From Nitrospira sp. SB0677_bin_15 (GTDB lineage: Bacteria > Nitrospirota > Nitrospiria > Nitrospirales > UBA8639): a stretch of 50,046 bases of DNA. The stretch lies in the NCBI GenBank assembly GCA_009842645.1, contig VYFB01000060.1:13575-63620 (forward strand). The letters run 5' to 3'. Numbering within the stretch: the first letter of the stretch is position 1; each line of letters begins with the position of its first letter. The notes beneath the pieces are model-generated. The model saw only the letters and a list, made by a program, of their open reading frames with translations, searched no databases and was not told where the DNA came from. The translations under genes and the position numbers were made by a program. Below are positions 21,481-30,085 of the stretch, one piece after another.

Positions 21481-21501
21481 GGGAACGTGCGGGCAGGATT
21501 C

Positions 21502-21538
21502 CCTCTCACCCTACCCTCGCCCACCAGGGGAGAGGGGA
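21502..21538. repeat. REP-like palindromic repeat
   Basis: CCTCTCACCCTACCCTCGCCCACCAGGGGAGAGGGG. Confidence 0.75.
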
Positions 21539-21598
21539 TAAATGCTCCTGTGCCTCTTTCTGTCATTTCCGACATTCCCCCTCCTGTCATTCCCGACA

Positions 21599-21645
21599 AA
21601 AAGAACCGGATCCCCGATTAAAGATGTCGGGGAGGAATCCAGCGT
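21599..21645. repeat. Palindromic repeat of the GGATCCCCGAT...TCGGGG family
   Basis: CCGGATCCCCGATTAAAGATGTCGGGGAGGAATCCAG; sister copies near 8430, 33128, 34021, 34856, 37909 and 44320. Confidence 0.75.
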
Positions 21646-21775
21646 CTTTTCCTTTTCTTGCGTTCGTAAAAAACAACACTGGATTCCCGCGTTCGCGGGA
21701 ATGACGGATTCCGGATATGTTCATGTCTATGACAATCAGGATGCGATTCCGTGATGCCGCCCCGGCAGATGCTGT

Positions 21776-22981
21776 TCAGACGTTGTTTAAAATGTGCCCC
21801 AGTTTGCTTTTTTTCGTTCGAAGGTAATGGACGTTCGTTTCCCGGGGATTAATTTCAATGGGGACCCGTTCGACGACCTTCAAGCCATAGCCTTCGATCC
21901 CCACGATCTTCCGGGGGTTATTCGTCATGAGACGGATCTGCCTGAGTCCCAACGCAACCAGGATTTGTGCGCCGATACCGTAATCCCGCAAGTCCGGTTT
22001 AAACCCCAGCTTGAGATTGGCCTCAACTGTATCGCTGCCCTGATCCTGGAGGTGGTACGCTTTGATTTTATTCAACAACCCGATGCCTCTCCCCTCCTGA
22101 TTCAAATACAGCAACACCCCCTTGCCTTCCTTTTCAATAAGGGCCATGGCATGATGGAGTTGATCGCGACAATCGCACCGCAAGGAACCGAAGACGTCCG
22201 ACGTGAGACAACCGGAATGCACGCGGACCAAGGCGGGCGATTCATCGATGCGGCCCTTGACCAGAGCCATGTGTGTGCCACTATCCAACTCGTTCTCAAA
22301 AACCCAGGCTTCAAAATTCCCAAAAATCGTGGGCAACTCCGCGCTCACGGACTTTTTGACGAAAGTCTCGCGTGACAACCGATGTCGAATGAGATCCTTG
22401 ATGGTAATGATCTTGAGGGCGTGTCGCTTGGCAAAAGACATCAAGTCGGGCACCCTGGCCATGGTTCCGTCGTCGTTCATGATCTCGCAAATGACCCCGG
22501 CCGGATACCTGCCGGCCATCCTGGCCAGATCAACGGAACCTTCGGTCTGCCCCGCCCGTTTCAGCACGCCGCCATTATGAGCCCGCAAAGGGAAAATGTG
22601 TCCCGGTCTTGTGAAATCCGAGGGTTTGCATGATGGATCGACAGCCATGCGAATCGTCGTCGCCCGGTCGGCGGCCGAAATCCCCGTCGTCACGTCCCGC
22701 GAGGCATCAATTGACACGGTAAACGCCGTACCGAACGGTGCGGAATTTTCCGCAGTCTGAGGATGTAAATTGAGCTGGTCTGCTCGTTCGGGCGTCACGG
22801 TCAGACAGATGAGCCCCCGGGCATGTATAGCCATGAAATTGACGGCTTCCGGGGTCACGCATTCTGCAGCGATCACCAAATCACCCTCGTTTTCGCGATC
22901 CTCATCATCTACCAGGATCACGAATTTCCCGGCACGAATATCCTCAAGGGCTTCGTCAATGGTATTAAAAACAGGAGTCAT
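21776..22981 (-). CDS. ribBA: Bifunctional 3,4-dihydroxy-2-butanone-4-phosphate synthase / GTP cyclohydrolase II
   Basis: [71 protein letters not shown]. Start moved to internal ATG; the ORF N-terminal extension is repeat-derived. Confidence 0.95.
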   Translation of the reverse strand: MTPVFNTIDEALEDIRAGKFVILVDDEDRENEGDLVIAAECVTPEAVNFMAIHARGLICLTVTPERADQLNLHPQTAENSAPFGTAFTVSIDASRDVTTGISAADRATTIRMAVDPSCKPSDFTRPGHIFPLRAHNGGVLKRAGQTEGSVDLARMAGRYPAGVICEIMNDDGTMARVPDLMSFAKRHALKIITIKDLIRHRLSRETFVKKSVSAELPTIFGNFEAWVFENELDSGTHMALVKGRIDESPALVRVHSGCLTSDVFGSLRCDCRDQLHHAMALIEKEGKGVLLYLNQEGRGIGLLNKIKAYHLQDQGSDTVEANLKLGFKPDLRDYGIGAQILVALGLRQIRLMTNNPRKIVGIEGYGLKVVERVPIEINPRETNVHYLRTKKSKLGHILNNV

Positions 22982-23003
22982 GGATGGAATCCCTAATAGG
23001 TTT

Positions 23004-23089
23004 CCTCTCCCTTGATGGGAGAGGATAAAGGTGAGGGTGAGAACGGCCCTCACCCCCTCACCCTGCCCTCTCCCGCCAAGGGAGAGGGA
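23004..23089. repeat. Pair of REP-like palindromic repeats upstream of ribBA
   Basis: CCTCTCCCTTGATGGGAGAGGATAAAGGTGAGGGTGAG and CCTCACCCCCTCACCCTGCCCTCTCCCGCCAAGGGAGAGGG. Confidence 0.85.
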
Positions 23090-23100
23090 GAAACTCTCCA

Positions 23101-23248
23101 ATTTTATATGGGGTTTCTACTCGCCTTGTCAATGGAGAGTGAGGGGAGGTAGAGCCTACAAGAACCTGTAGGTCGGGTTAGCCGCAGGCGTAACCCGACA
23201 ATCAAAACCTGCATTTTATATGGGGTTTCTACTCGTCTTGTCAATGGA
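23101..23248. repeat. 36-bp direct repeat pair (23101..23136 and 23213..23248) flanking a GTAGGTCGGGTTAGC palindrome
   Basis: ATTTTATATGGGGTTTCTACTCG(C/T)CTTGTCAATGGA, 35/36 identical. Confidence 0.9.
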
Positions 23249-23277
23249 AAGCATACGAGTTGCCCCACGAGAATCGG

Positions 23278-24486
23278 TTAGGATGCCCCTTCTTTGACGG
23301 AAAAAGCCAATGAGCGTTGAATCCAAATCACGCTGCCGGTGGCAATCACGGTCAGGACGACGAAGACGAGAAATCCGCTCGCGTACGTCCCCGTTACGTC
23401 CTTTAACAGACCGAACCAGAACGGAAGAAAGAATCCGCCGAGCCCTCCGGCTGCCCCGATAAACCCCGAAGCCGTGCCCATCATGTTCCTATAGCGTAAC
23501 GACGCCACCTGAAAGACCACCCCGTTTCCAAAGCCCAAGAGAAGAAGGGTCATCACGGTCAAGGGAAAGGCCCATAATGGAGGCGGCAACCACGCCAGCA
23601 GGATGCACACCCCCCCGATAGCCGGCAATCCGACCTGAAGTAAATTGAGTCCGCCGGCCCGGTCGGCCCAGTGACCGCCGACCGGCCTGGCGATACTTCC
23701 CGCCAACCCGCAGAACGCCGTCAGGCTCCCGGCAGCAACCATATCCAAGCCATATTGATCGTGGAAGAAAATGGGCAAGAAGCTCGAAAATCCAACGAAT
23801 CCGCCAAACGTCACCCCGTAAAAAAAACACAGCCACTGCATGAACCGCTCCTGATACACCGTGCGAAAAGATCCTGCCAAGCCCTTCCTTTGCTGGTTTT
23901 GCAGAGGAAGTTCTTGAACGAACAGCGCAAACACGATGGCCGCGAGCAGGACCGGGACAATCATCAGGCCGAAAACTCCGTGCCATCCAATGTGAATCGC
24001 CAGACGTGGCGCAAAGAACGTAGCGAGAAGAACCCCACTGTTTCCTGTCGCGGCAATACCCATCGCCAGCCCTTGATGTTCCGATGGATAAGCGCGGCTC
24101 GCTACGGGCAGCGCCACGGCAAAACTCGCGCCTGCCGCCCCCAGCAAAAAACCGACTCCGAACATTTGGGCATAGCTTTGCCCGGACAACCAGCCCAGGA
24201 CCAATGCCGCCACTTCAATCCCAAGAATGCCGAGGCCCACTCGTTTCGCACCAAACTGATCCGTGAACGGCCCGACCACGATGCGCAACAAGGCTCCGCC
24301 AAGTAAGGGAGTCGCAACTAACACCCCTTTCTGAGTAGCGGTTAAAGCGAAATCTTCCGCAATGGCAATGCCCAATGCGCCGATCAACAGCCAGACGACG
24401 AAACTCACTTCGAAATGAAGCCATGCCCCCAATAACGAAGGCCAATGGCCGCTTTTCAAGGCATTCTTGAGTGCGTATGATTTCAT
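23278..24486 (-). CDS. narK: NarK/NasA-type MFS nitrate/nitrite transporter
   Basis: 12-TM MFS; GHWPSLLGAWLHFEVSFVVWLLIGALG; VVGPFTDQFGAKRVG; GIAATGNSGVLLATFFAPRLA. The ORF track extends to 24516. Confidence 0.82.
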   Translation of the reverse strand: MKSYALKNALKSGHWPSLLGAWLHFEVSFVVWLLIGALGIAIAEDFALTATQKGVLVATPLLGGALLRIVVGPFTDQFGAKRVGLGILGIEVAALVLGWLSGQSYAQMFGVGFLLGAAGASFAVALPVASRAYPSEHQGLAMGIAATGNSGVLLATFFAPRLAIHIGWHGVFGLMIVPVLLAAIVFALFVQELPLQNQQRKGLAGSFRTVYQERFMQWLCFFYGVTFGGFVGFSSFLPIFFHDQYGLDMVAAGSLTAFCGLAGSIARPVGGHWADRAGGLNLLQVGLPAIGGVCILLAWLPPPLWAFPLTVMTLLLLGFGNGVVFQVASLRYRNMMGTASGFIGAAGGLGGFFLPFWFGLLKDVTGTYASGFLVFVVLTVIATGSVIWIQRSLAFSVKEGAS

Positions 24487-24676
24487 GTGTAAACGCGGAC
24501 CCAAAAGATTACACAAATGAAACAGGACGTTTCCAAACGACTGCGACTATAAAGCACGGCCATGAACCGTCGCAATCGGACAACAAAGCAAGAGAATCAT
24601 AGAAGCCTTCTTTTGTGATTCTTCTTTCCACGGTTTATAATTTTGGGGCAATTGCATGACATGCGGGTATGTGTTC

Positions 24677-24820
24677 AGGAACCTCTGATTAAGTGTGATA
24701 GCGGGATGCAGGGCAAGGCGTCCCGGAGCGAAACCCGAAGCTTATCAGAGAGATAGGTGAGGGTTGAGCGAGGACACAACGCAGCCATGCGCCCGATAGT
24801 GCACTTAATCAGAGGTTCCT
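24677..24820 (+). mobile_element. 144-bp MITE-like element, copy A
   Basis: Perfect 19-bp terminal inverted repeats AGGAACCTCTGATTAAGTG...CACTTAATCAGAGGTTCCT; no coding capacity. Confidence 0.85.
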
Positions 24821-24840
24821 TCACTCATTTGTTGACATCC

Positions 24841-24877
24841 CCCCTCACCCCAGCCCTCTCCCGCCGGGGGAGAGGGA
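24841..24877. repeat. REP-like palindromic repeat in the rpoH 5' region
   Basis: CCCCTCACCCCAGCCCTCTCCCGCCGGGGGAGAGGG. Confidence 0.85.
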
Positions 24878-24899
24878 AAAAACTTCCTGGATCAATAAC

Positions 24900-25964
24900 G
24901 TGATGCCTTCTTCCAAGCAAGACGAGAATATTTCGGGACGGCACCCTTCGACTTCGCTCAGGGCAGGCGCAGGCCGTCCCCTACAAGAGAACGAGCACTC
25001 ATCCCCTATCGAGGCTGAATTCGTTGTCGAACCTGAGGACAAGGAAGAGGTCTCCGAAAACGTTGCGGAATCCGGCGATGATTCCCAGGCCGAGCAAGCC
25101 GAATCCACGGCCCTTGCGCCCACCACGGCATTAGGCCGGTATCTCGTTGAGATCCGTCGCTACCCGTTTCTTTCCAAAGAAGAAGAATTGCAGCTCTTCC
25201 ATGAATATCAGGTCACGGGCAGCCGTGACGCGGCGGTCAAACTGGTCCTGTCCAACCTGCGAGTGTCGGTGGCCATCGCTTCGGAATACGGGCATACCGG
25301 CGCCGACCAAATGGACCTCATCCAGGAAGGGAACGTCGGTCTGATGCAGGCTATCAAAAAATTCGACGTGTCCCGTAACGTCCGCTTCTACGCGTATGCC
25401 GCGTGGTGGGTCAGGGCCTATATCCTCCGGTACCTGTTGCAGTCACATCGACTGGTGAAGATCGGCACAACCCAGGAACAACGAAAACTCTTCTATAACC
25501 TGAAAAAGGAAAAGTCCAAACTCGAACGGGAAGGATTCGTACCGGATGCCAAGCTTCTAGCCGACCGCCTTCAGGTCCGGGAACGGGACGTGCTGGAAAT
25601 GGACCAGCGACTGGGAAGCTGGGAGCTGTCCCTCGACCAACCCATCAGCAAAGACAGGGAGGAAGGGACCTTCCTCGATTTTCTGCCCGCCCCCACGCCC
25701 CGGGTGGACGACACCATCGCGAAGAAGGAATTGATGCTGCTTTTCAGGAAAAAACTCGGAAAATTCTCAAAAACCCTCGATGAGCGAGACGAGGACATCC
25801 TGCGGAACCGGCTGCTATCAGAAACCCCGTTGACGCTTGAGGAAATCGGTCGCAAGTATTCGATTACCAAGGAACGCTCCAGACAGTTGGAAGCCAGAAT
25901 AATCAAGCGGTTGCGTGAGTTCATGAAGGCCGAATTGCAGGATTTCGACGTCTTGCGGAACTAA
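24900..25964 (+). CDS. rpoH: RpoH-like (sigma-32) heat-shock sigma factor
   Basis: Region 2 (GNVGLMQAIKKFDVSRNVRFYAYAAWWVRAYILRYLL), RpoH-box-like QRKLFYNLKK, region 4.2 (LTLEEIGRKYSITKERSRQLEARIIKRLR). Confidence 0.88.
   Translation: MMPSSKQDENISGRHPSTSLRAGAGRPLQENEHSSPIEAEFVVEPEDKEEVSENVAESGDDSQAEQAESTALAPTTALGRYLVEIRRYPFLSKEEELQLFHEYQVTGSRDAAVKLVLSNLRVSVAIASEYGHTGADQMDLIQEGNVGLMQAIKKFDVSRNVRFYAYAAWWVRAYILRYLLQSHRLVKIGTTQEQRKLFYNLKKEKSKLEREGFVPDAKLLADRLQVRERDVLEMDQRLGSWELSLDQPISKDREEGTFLDFLPAPTPRVDDTIAKKELMLLFRKKLGKFSKTLDERDEDILRNRLLSETPLTLEEIGRKYSITKERSRQLEARIIKRLREFMKAELQDFDVLRN
24935..24980. repeat. Nested palindromic repeat inside the rpoH reading frame
   Basis: GGGACGGC-ACCCTTCGACTTCGCTCAGGGCAGGCGCAG-GCCGTCCC, encoding ..GRHPSTSLRAGAGRP.. 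Confidence 0.8.
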
Positions 25965-26107
25965 GGAACCTCTGATTTACTGCACTATCGGGCGCAAGGC
26001 TGCGTTGTGTCCTCGCTCAACCTTCACCTATCTCTATGATAAGCCTCAGGTTTCGCTCCGGGACGCCTTGCCCTGCATCCCGCTATCACATCAAATCAGA
26101 GGTTCCT
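25964..26107 (-). mobile_element. 144-bp MITE-like element, copy B (inverted relative to copy A)
   Basis: AGGAACCTCTGATTTACTGCACTATCGGGCGC...GCATCCCGCTATCACATCAAATCAGAGGTTCCT; the reverse complement aligns along the full length of copy A. Confidence 0.85.
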
Positions 26108-26290
26108 TGAGCCTCCTCACTCCCCTATCCACATTTTTTTTGTTTCCGGAGCTTGACTTCTGAAAAACAGGCCTTACCTGTTACCTTGATAGTTGCATGG
26201 AATCCTCAACCTATCAGGATTTCTGAATATTATTATCCAGTTACCGCACTTCGAGACCCGAGACTATTAACCAAAGGAGGAAGTTGTCAC

Positions 26291-26605
26291 ATGGCCACAC
26301 AAACCAAGGAAAAAGAAGCAACCAAGGGCACGGCGGCCAAAGGCTTTTTGCCACTTGGTGACCGCATTTTCGTGACCTATACGGAAGAACTCGAACGCAC
26401 GGCCGGAGGCATCTACGTGCCGGATTCCGCCAGGGAAAAACCCCAACGTGGAACGGTTGAAGGTGTCGGACGAGACGTCAAATCCCTGAAAGTCGGCGAT
26501 CAGGTCCTCTTCGACAAATATTCCGGAACCAAGATCAGGATCGAAAACGATGACTGCCTGATTCTGAGAGAGGAAGACATCCTGGGCGTCTTCGTCGATT
26601 CCTGA
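26291..26605 (+). CDS. groES: Co-chaperonin GroES
   Basis: KGFLPLGDRIFVTYTEELERTAGGIYVPDSAREKPQRGTVEGVG...GDQVLFDKYSGTKI; AAAGGAGG SD upstream of this ATG. Confidence 0.97.
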   Translation: MATQTKEKEATKGTAAKGFLPLGDRIFVTYTEELERTAGGIYVPDSAREKPQRGTVEGVGRDVKSLKVGDQVLFDKYSGTKIRIENDDCLILREEDILGVFVDS

Positions 26606-26684
26606 TAATCTTGATTGAGCAAATCCACAGAGCACAATTCCATGAAAAAATTCAAGCATGACTTTAATTTGATGGAGGAACATT

Positions 26685-28322
26685 ATGTCTAAGCAGCTAT
26701 TGTATAGTGATCAAGCCAGGAGCGCGATTCTCCAGGGCGTGAACCAATTGGCCAATGCCGTCAAGGCCACGTTGGGTCCGAAAGGCCGGAACGCCATTCT
26801 GGACAAGAAATTCGGTGCCCCGACGATCACCAAGGACGGCGTGACCGTCGCCAAAGAAATCGACCTCAAGGACCCCTACCAGAATATGGGGGCCCAATTG
26901 GTCAAGGAAGTGGCCAGCAAAACCAGTGACGTGGCCGGTGACGGCACCACAACCGCCACGGTGTTGGCCCAGGCCATTTTCCGCGAAGGTGTGAAGCACC
27001 TGAGCGCCGGCGCGAACCCTATGGAATTGAAGCGCGGAATCGAGAAGGCCGTTGAAACGGCCACCGGAGAACTGAAGAAGCTCAGCAAGCCCTGTCAGGA
27101 CAAGAAAGAGATCGGGCAAATCGGCGCCATTTCCGCGAACAACGACTCCACCATCGGTGATCTGATTGCCGAAGCCATGGACAAAGTCGGAAAAGACGGC
27201 GTCATTACCGTTGAGGAAGCCAAGTCCATGAGCACCTCGCTCGATGTGGTCGAAGGCATGCAATTCGACCGCGGGTACATTTCCCCCTACTTCGTCACCA
27301 ACGCCGAACGCATGGAATCCTCCCTCGAAGATGCGTTCCTGCTCATCCACGAAAAGAAAATCAGCGCGATGAAGGACCTGCTCCCCATCCTGGAGCAAGT
27401 GGCCAAAATGGGCAAACCGCTCGTCATCGTGGCCGAGGACGTCGAAGGCGAGGCCCTGGCGACCCTGGTGGTGAACAAACTGCGCGGCACGTTGAATATC
27501 GCGGCAGTCAAAGCCCCGGGCTTTGGTGATCGCCGGAAAGCCATGCTGGAAGACATTGCCATCCTGACCGGCGGCCAGGTGATTTCCGAAGAAGTGGGCG
27601 TGAAACTGGAGAACGTGAAACTCACGGACCTCGGTCGCGCCAAGCGAGTGACTATCGACAAGGACAATACGACGATCGTCGAAGGTGCCGGCGACCCCAA
27701 GAAGATCGAAGGCCGGGTCAAACAAATCAAGGCGCAAATCGAAGAAACCACGTCGGATTACGACCGCGAAAAACTGCAAGAGCGGTTGGCGAAAATCGTG
27801 GGCGGCGTGGCGGTCATCAACGTCGGGGCCGCAACGGAAACCGAAATGAAGGAAAAGAAAGCCCGCGTGGAAGACGCGCTGCACGCAACAAAAGCGGCCG
27901 TGGAAGAAGGGATTGTTCCCGGCGGCGGCGTGGCGCTGCTTCGGTCGGTTCCCGAGTTGGAAAAAATGAAATTGGACGGCGATCAACAATTCGGCGTCAA
28001 CATCGTCCGGCGGGCATGCGAAGAGCCGATCCGGCTGATCGCAGAGAACGCCGGGGTCGAAGGCTCGATCGTGGTGGACAAAGTCCGCAGTGCCAAGGCC
28101 AACGACGGGTACAACGCAGCCACGGACGAATACGTCGATCTGGTGGATGCCGGTGTCATCGACCCGACCAAAGTAACACGCTGCGCCTTACAGAACGCCG
28201 CAAGCGTCGCAGGCTTAATGCTCACCACCGAAGTCACCGTGACCGACCTGCCGGAAGAAAAGAAAGAACCAGCCATGGGCGGCCACGACCACGGCATGGG
28301 CGGAATGGGCGGCATGATGTAA
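26685..28322 (+). CDS. groEL: Chaperonin GroEL
   Basis: Canonical GroEL including [49 protein letters not shown], and GGMGGMM tail. Confidence 0.99.
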   Translation: MSKQLLYSDQARSAILQGVNQLANAVKATLGPKGRNAILDKKFGAPTITKDGVTVAKEIDLKDPYQNMGAQLVKEVASKTSDVAGDGTTTATVLAQAIFREGVKHLSAGANPMELKRGIEKAVETATGELKKLSKPCQDKKEIGQIGAISANNDSTIGDLIAEAMDKVGKDGVITVEEAKSMSTSLDVVEGMQFDRGYISPYFVTNAERMESSLEDAFLLIHEKKISAMKDLLPILEQVAKMGKPLVIVAEDVEGEALATLVVNKLRGTLNIAAVKAPGFGDRRKAMLEDIAILTGGQVISEEVGVKLENVKLTDLGRAKRVTIDKDNTTIVEGAGDPKKIEGRVKQIKAQIEETTSDYDREKLQERLAKIVGGVAVINVGAATETEMKEKKARVEDALHATKAAVEEGIVPGGGVALLRSVPELEKMKLDGDQQFGVNIVRRACEEPIRLIAENAGVEGSIVVDKVRSAKANDGYNAATDEYVDLVDAGVIDPTKVTRCALQNAASVAGLMLTTEVTVTDLPEEKKEPAMGGHDHGMGGMGGMM

Positions 28323-28351
28323 GGACGCTGAAGCAACACCGCTTCGCAGTG

Positions 28352-28391
28352 AAGGCCCGAGGGATAATTCCCCCGGGCCTTCGTTTTTTTG
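28352..28391 (+). terminator. Rho-independent terminator of groESL
   Basis: GAAGGCCCGAGGGATAATTCCCCCGGGCCTTCGTTTTTTT. Confidence 0.93.
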
Positions 28392-28430
28392 AATCGTTAC
28401 ACGTGATGTGGAGCCTCCCCTCTTGTCATC

Positions 28431-28469
28431 CCTGTATATGTTCACTAATTCGTTGACAAAATACAGGGA
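28431..28469. repeat. Hairpin repeat CCCTGTAT...TGTTCACTAATTCGTTGACA...ATACAGGG
   Basis: 20-bp core identical at 34886..34905; variants near 29676, 24822 and 49343. Confidence 0.65.
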
Positions 28470-28578
28470 CTGATCACCCGGAATTGTCATTCCGAGCAAA
28501 GCGAGGAATCTCCTTGCTGTCATCTTCGACTGTCTCCCTCTGCCATCGTTGTCTTTTCTCCTTCTGTCATTTGTAGGT

Positions 28579-29583
28579 TTACTTTCTTTTCTCGAAACGC
28601 GACAGATCAAAAACAGCAAAGAGCGGCAGGTGGTCCGAATACTTACCCCCCTTGGCATCAAAAGATGTTTTTGCTTCAACAATCAGGCCATCTAGGGCCT
28701 GATTGTAAATAACATGATCGATGGCGTAAGGGTATTTACGATTATAGGGCTTCGGATGTTTGACCCCGTGCAGCGCTTTTTCCAGGTCAACGTACGTTCC
28801 AGGCTTGCCACCGGTTTCCAATCGTAACCACATTGCATCGCTCAATTGGTCAAGCTGCCTGTTGAAGTCGCCGGCAATGATAAAATTCTGTCCTGAGCGG
28901 TCGCGAGCATTGATCCAGGCAGATAATACGTTAATCTGCTTATTGAGGATACCGCACGGATTGGAGTTTTTGCCCTCCACAGCTTGGTATGTACATCGCG
29001 ATTTCAGGTGTATGGAAAGCAGGTGCAATGGTGCGCTGGTTGCTACCTTGTTTCCCCCGTCAACGTGCTCTAAGACGAGATAGACCCCCCTGCGTCCCGA
29101 ATCATAAGCACCTTCCAGTTCCCTAACGTCGGGTTGGCGAACCGCCCGCAGCCCCAGGCGATCTCCCATGTCTTTGCGAACGGCAAATCCCGTACGCTGC
29201 ATCAATCTGTTGTTGGTGGAATTAGAACAGGCTGCAAATTCACGGCTGGGTCTTTCCGATATGTGAATGTCATAATCCACAACCGGAAATATTCTCTTTG
29301 CCGCGCTCAAGTTCTCTACTTCCTGGAACGCAACCACGTCCGCCCTGGTCCGGCTCAGGTACTTCCTGATGTCCTCATACTGCGATGAATTCCGTGGACG
29401 GCAACCCTTGTCATCATCAGCAGCCAAGTGTTCAATATTCCAGGTGGCCAGGGTGAGAATTCGGTCGTTGGCAATACCCGGAACGGGCACCCATATCAGC
29501 AATAGCGCGCTAACCAGCCACCCTGATATTTGCCGGACGGCCAAATGGAGAGATCGGTGAATGTATACAGAAATCAACCGCAT
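28579..29583 (-). CDS. Endonuclease/exonuclease/phosphatase (EEP) family protein, probably secreted
   Basis: LTLATWNIEHL; DVVAFQEVEN; FIIAGDFNRQLDQL; AIDHVIYN; KYSDHLPLFAVF; N-terminal signal/TM. Confidence 0.88.
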   Translation of the reverse strand: MRLISVYIHRSLHLAVRQISGWLVSALLLIWVPVPGIANDRILTLATWNIEHLAADDDKGCRPRNSSQYEDIRKYLSRTRADVVAFQEVENLSAAKRIFPVVDYDIHISERPSREFAACSNSTNNRLMQRTGFAVRKDMGDRLGLRAVRQPDVRELEGAYDSGRRGVYLVLEHVDGGNKVATSAPLHLLSIHLKSRCTYQAVEGKNSNPCGILNKQINVLSAWINARDRSGQNFIIAGDFNRQLDQLSDAMWLRLETGGKPGTYVDLEKALHGVKHPKPYNRKYPYAIDHVIYNQALDGLIVEAKTSFDAKGGKYSDHLPLFAVFDLSRFEKRK

Positions 29584-29655
29584 CGGCCTTTCCTTTCTCA
29601 GTTCCCGTAGGTCGGATTAGCAGAGCGTAATCCGACATGGTATGGGGCGCAAGGA

Positions 29656-30009
29656 TCAACCAGCCCCCTTGTAGATGTTCACGGATTCGTTGCCAATTCT
29701 CGCCCTTGGCCTTTCACCAAATTTAGGTAAGGGCAAGCCCGAGGAGCCTTCGTTTTTTACTAAGGAGTATATCGAAACGGGAGGAAGATCAGCGAAGCAA
29801 TCAAAGATGACAATCTCTCACGGTGAACTGCCTCAAAAAGATTTACTCAACGATGAAGAAGAGGACGCAGATTTTTTCAGATCCTTTATCACGTTTTGCC
29901 CCGCTTGAATCTTTTCATGACGTTCTTGTACAGGCAAAGTTTCCAGGTGATCCACCATAATATTTGCCATTTTTTGAGCAATTTCTCTATTCGATAGCTT
30001 ACGCTTCAT
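29656..30009 (-). pseudogene. Degenerate small gene, left copy
   Basis: MKRKLSNREIAQKMANIMVDHLETLPVQERHEKIQAGQNVIKDLKKS... (58-aa ORF to a stop at 29833), then an out-of-register homologous C-terminus GERPRARIGNESVNIYKGAG*. Confidence 0.7.
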
Positions 30010-30085
30010 AGTTTTTAATCTAGCATGTGCTTGCTTGACTGGCCAACAGAATGACCGAAAATGGCCATTACTGCCCCAGTCTTGT

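Noticed and set aside
20963-23101. FMN riboswitch controlling ribH/ribBA
   Set aside because: No RFN-like conserved blocks seen upstream of ribBA or ribH on the minus strand; the upstream region is occupied by REP-like repeats.
22981-23101. N-terminal extension of ribBA ORF ([33 protein letters not shown]...)
   Set aside because: Translated REP repeats; the conserved RibB domain begins at [18 protein letters not shown] (22981).
26107-26290. CIRCE element upstream of groES
   Set aside because: Searched for TTAGCACTC-N9-GAGTGCTAA and saw none; only a weak TGATAG/CTATCA inverted repeat near 26190..26220.
26697-27989. 430-aa minus-strand ORF antisense to groEL
   Set aside because: Shadow ORF of groEL; no recognisable domain.
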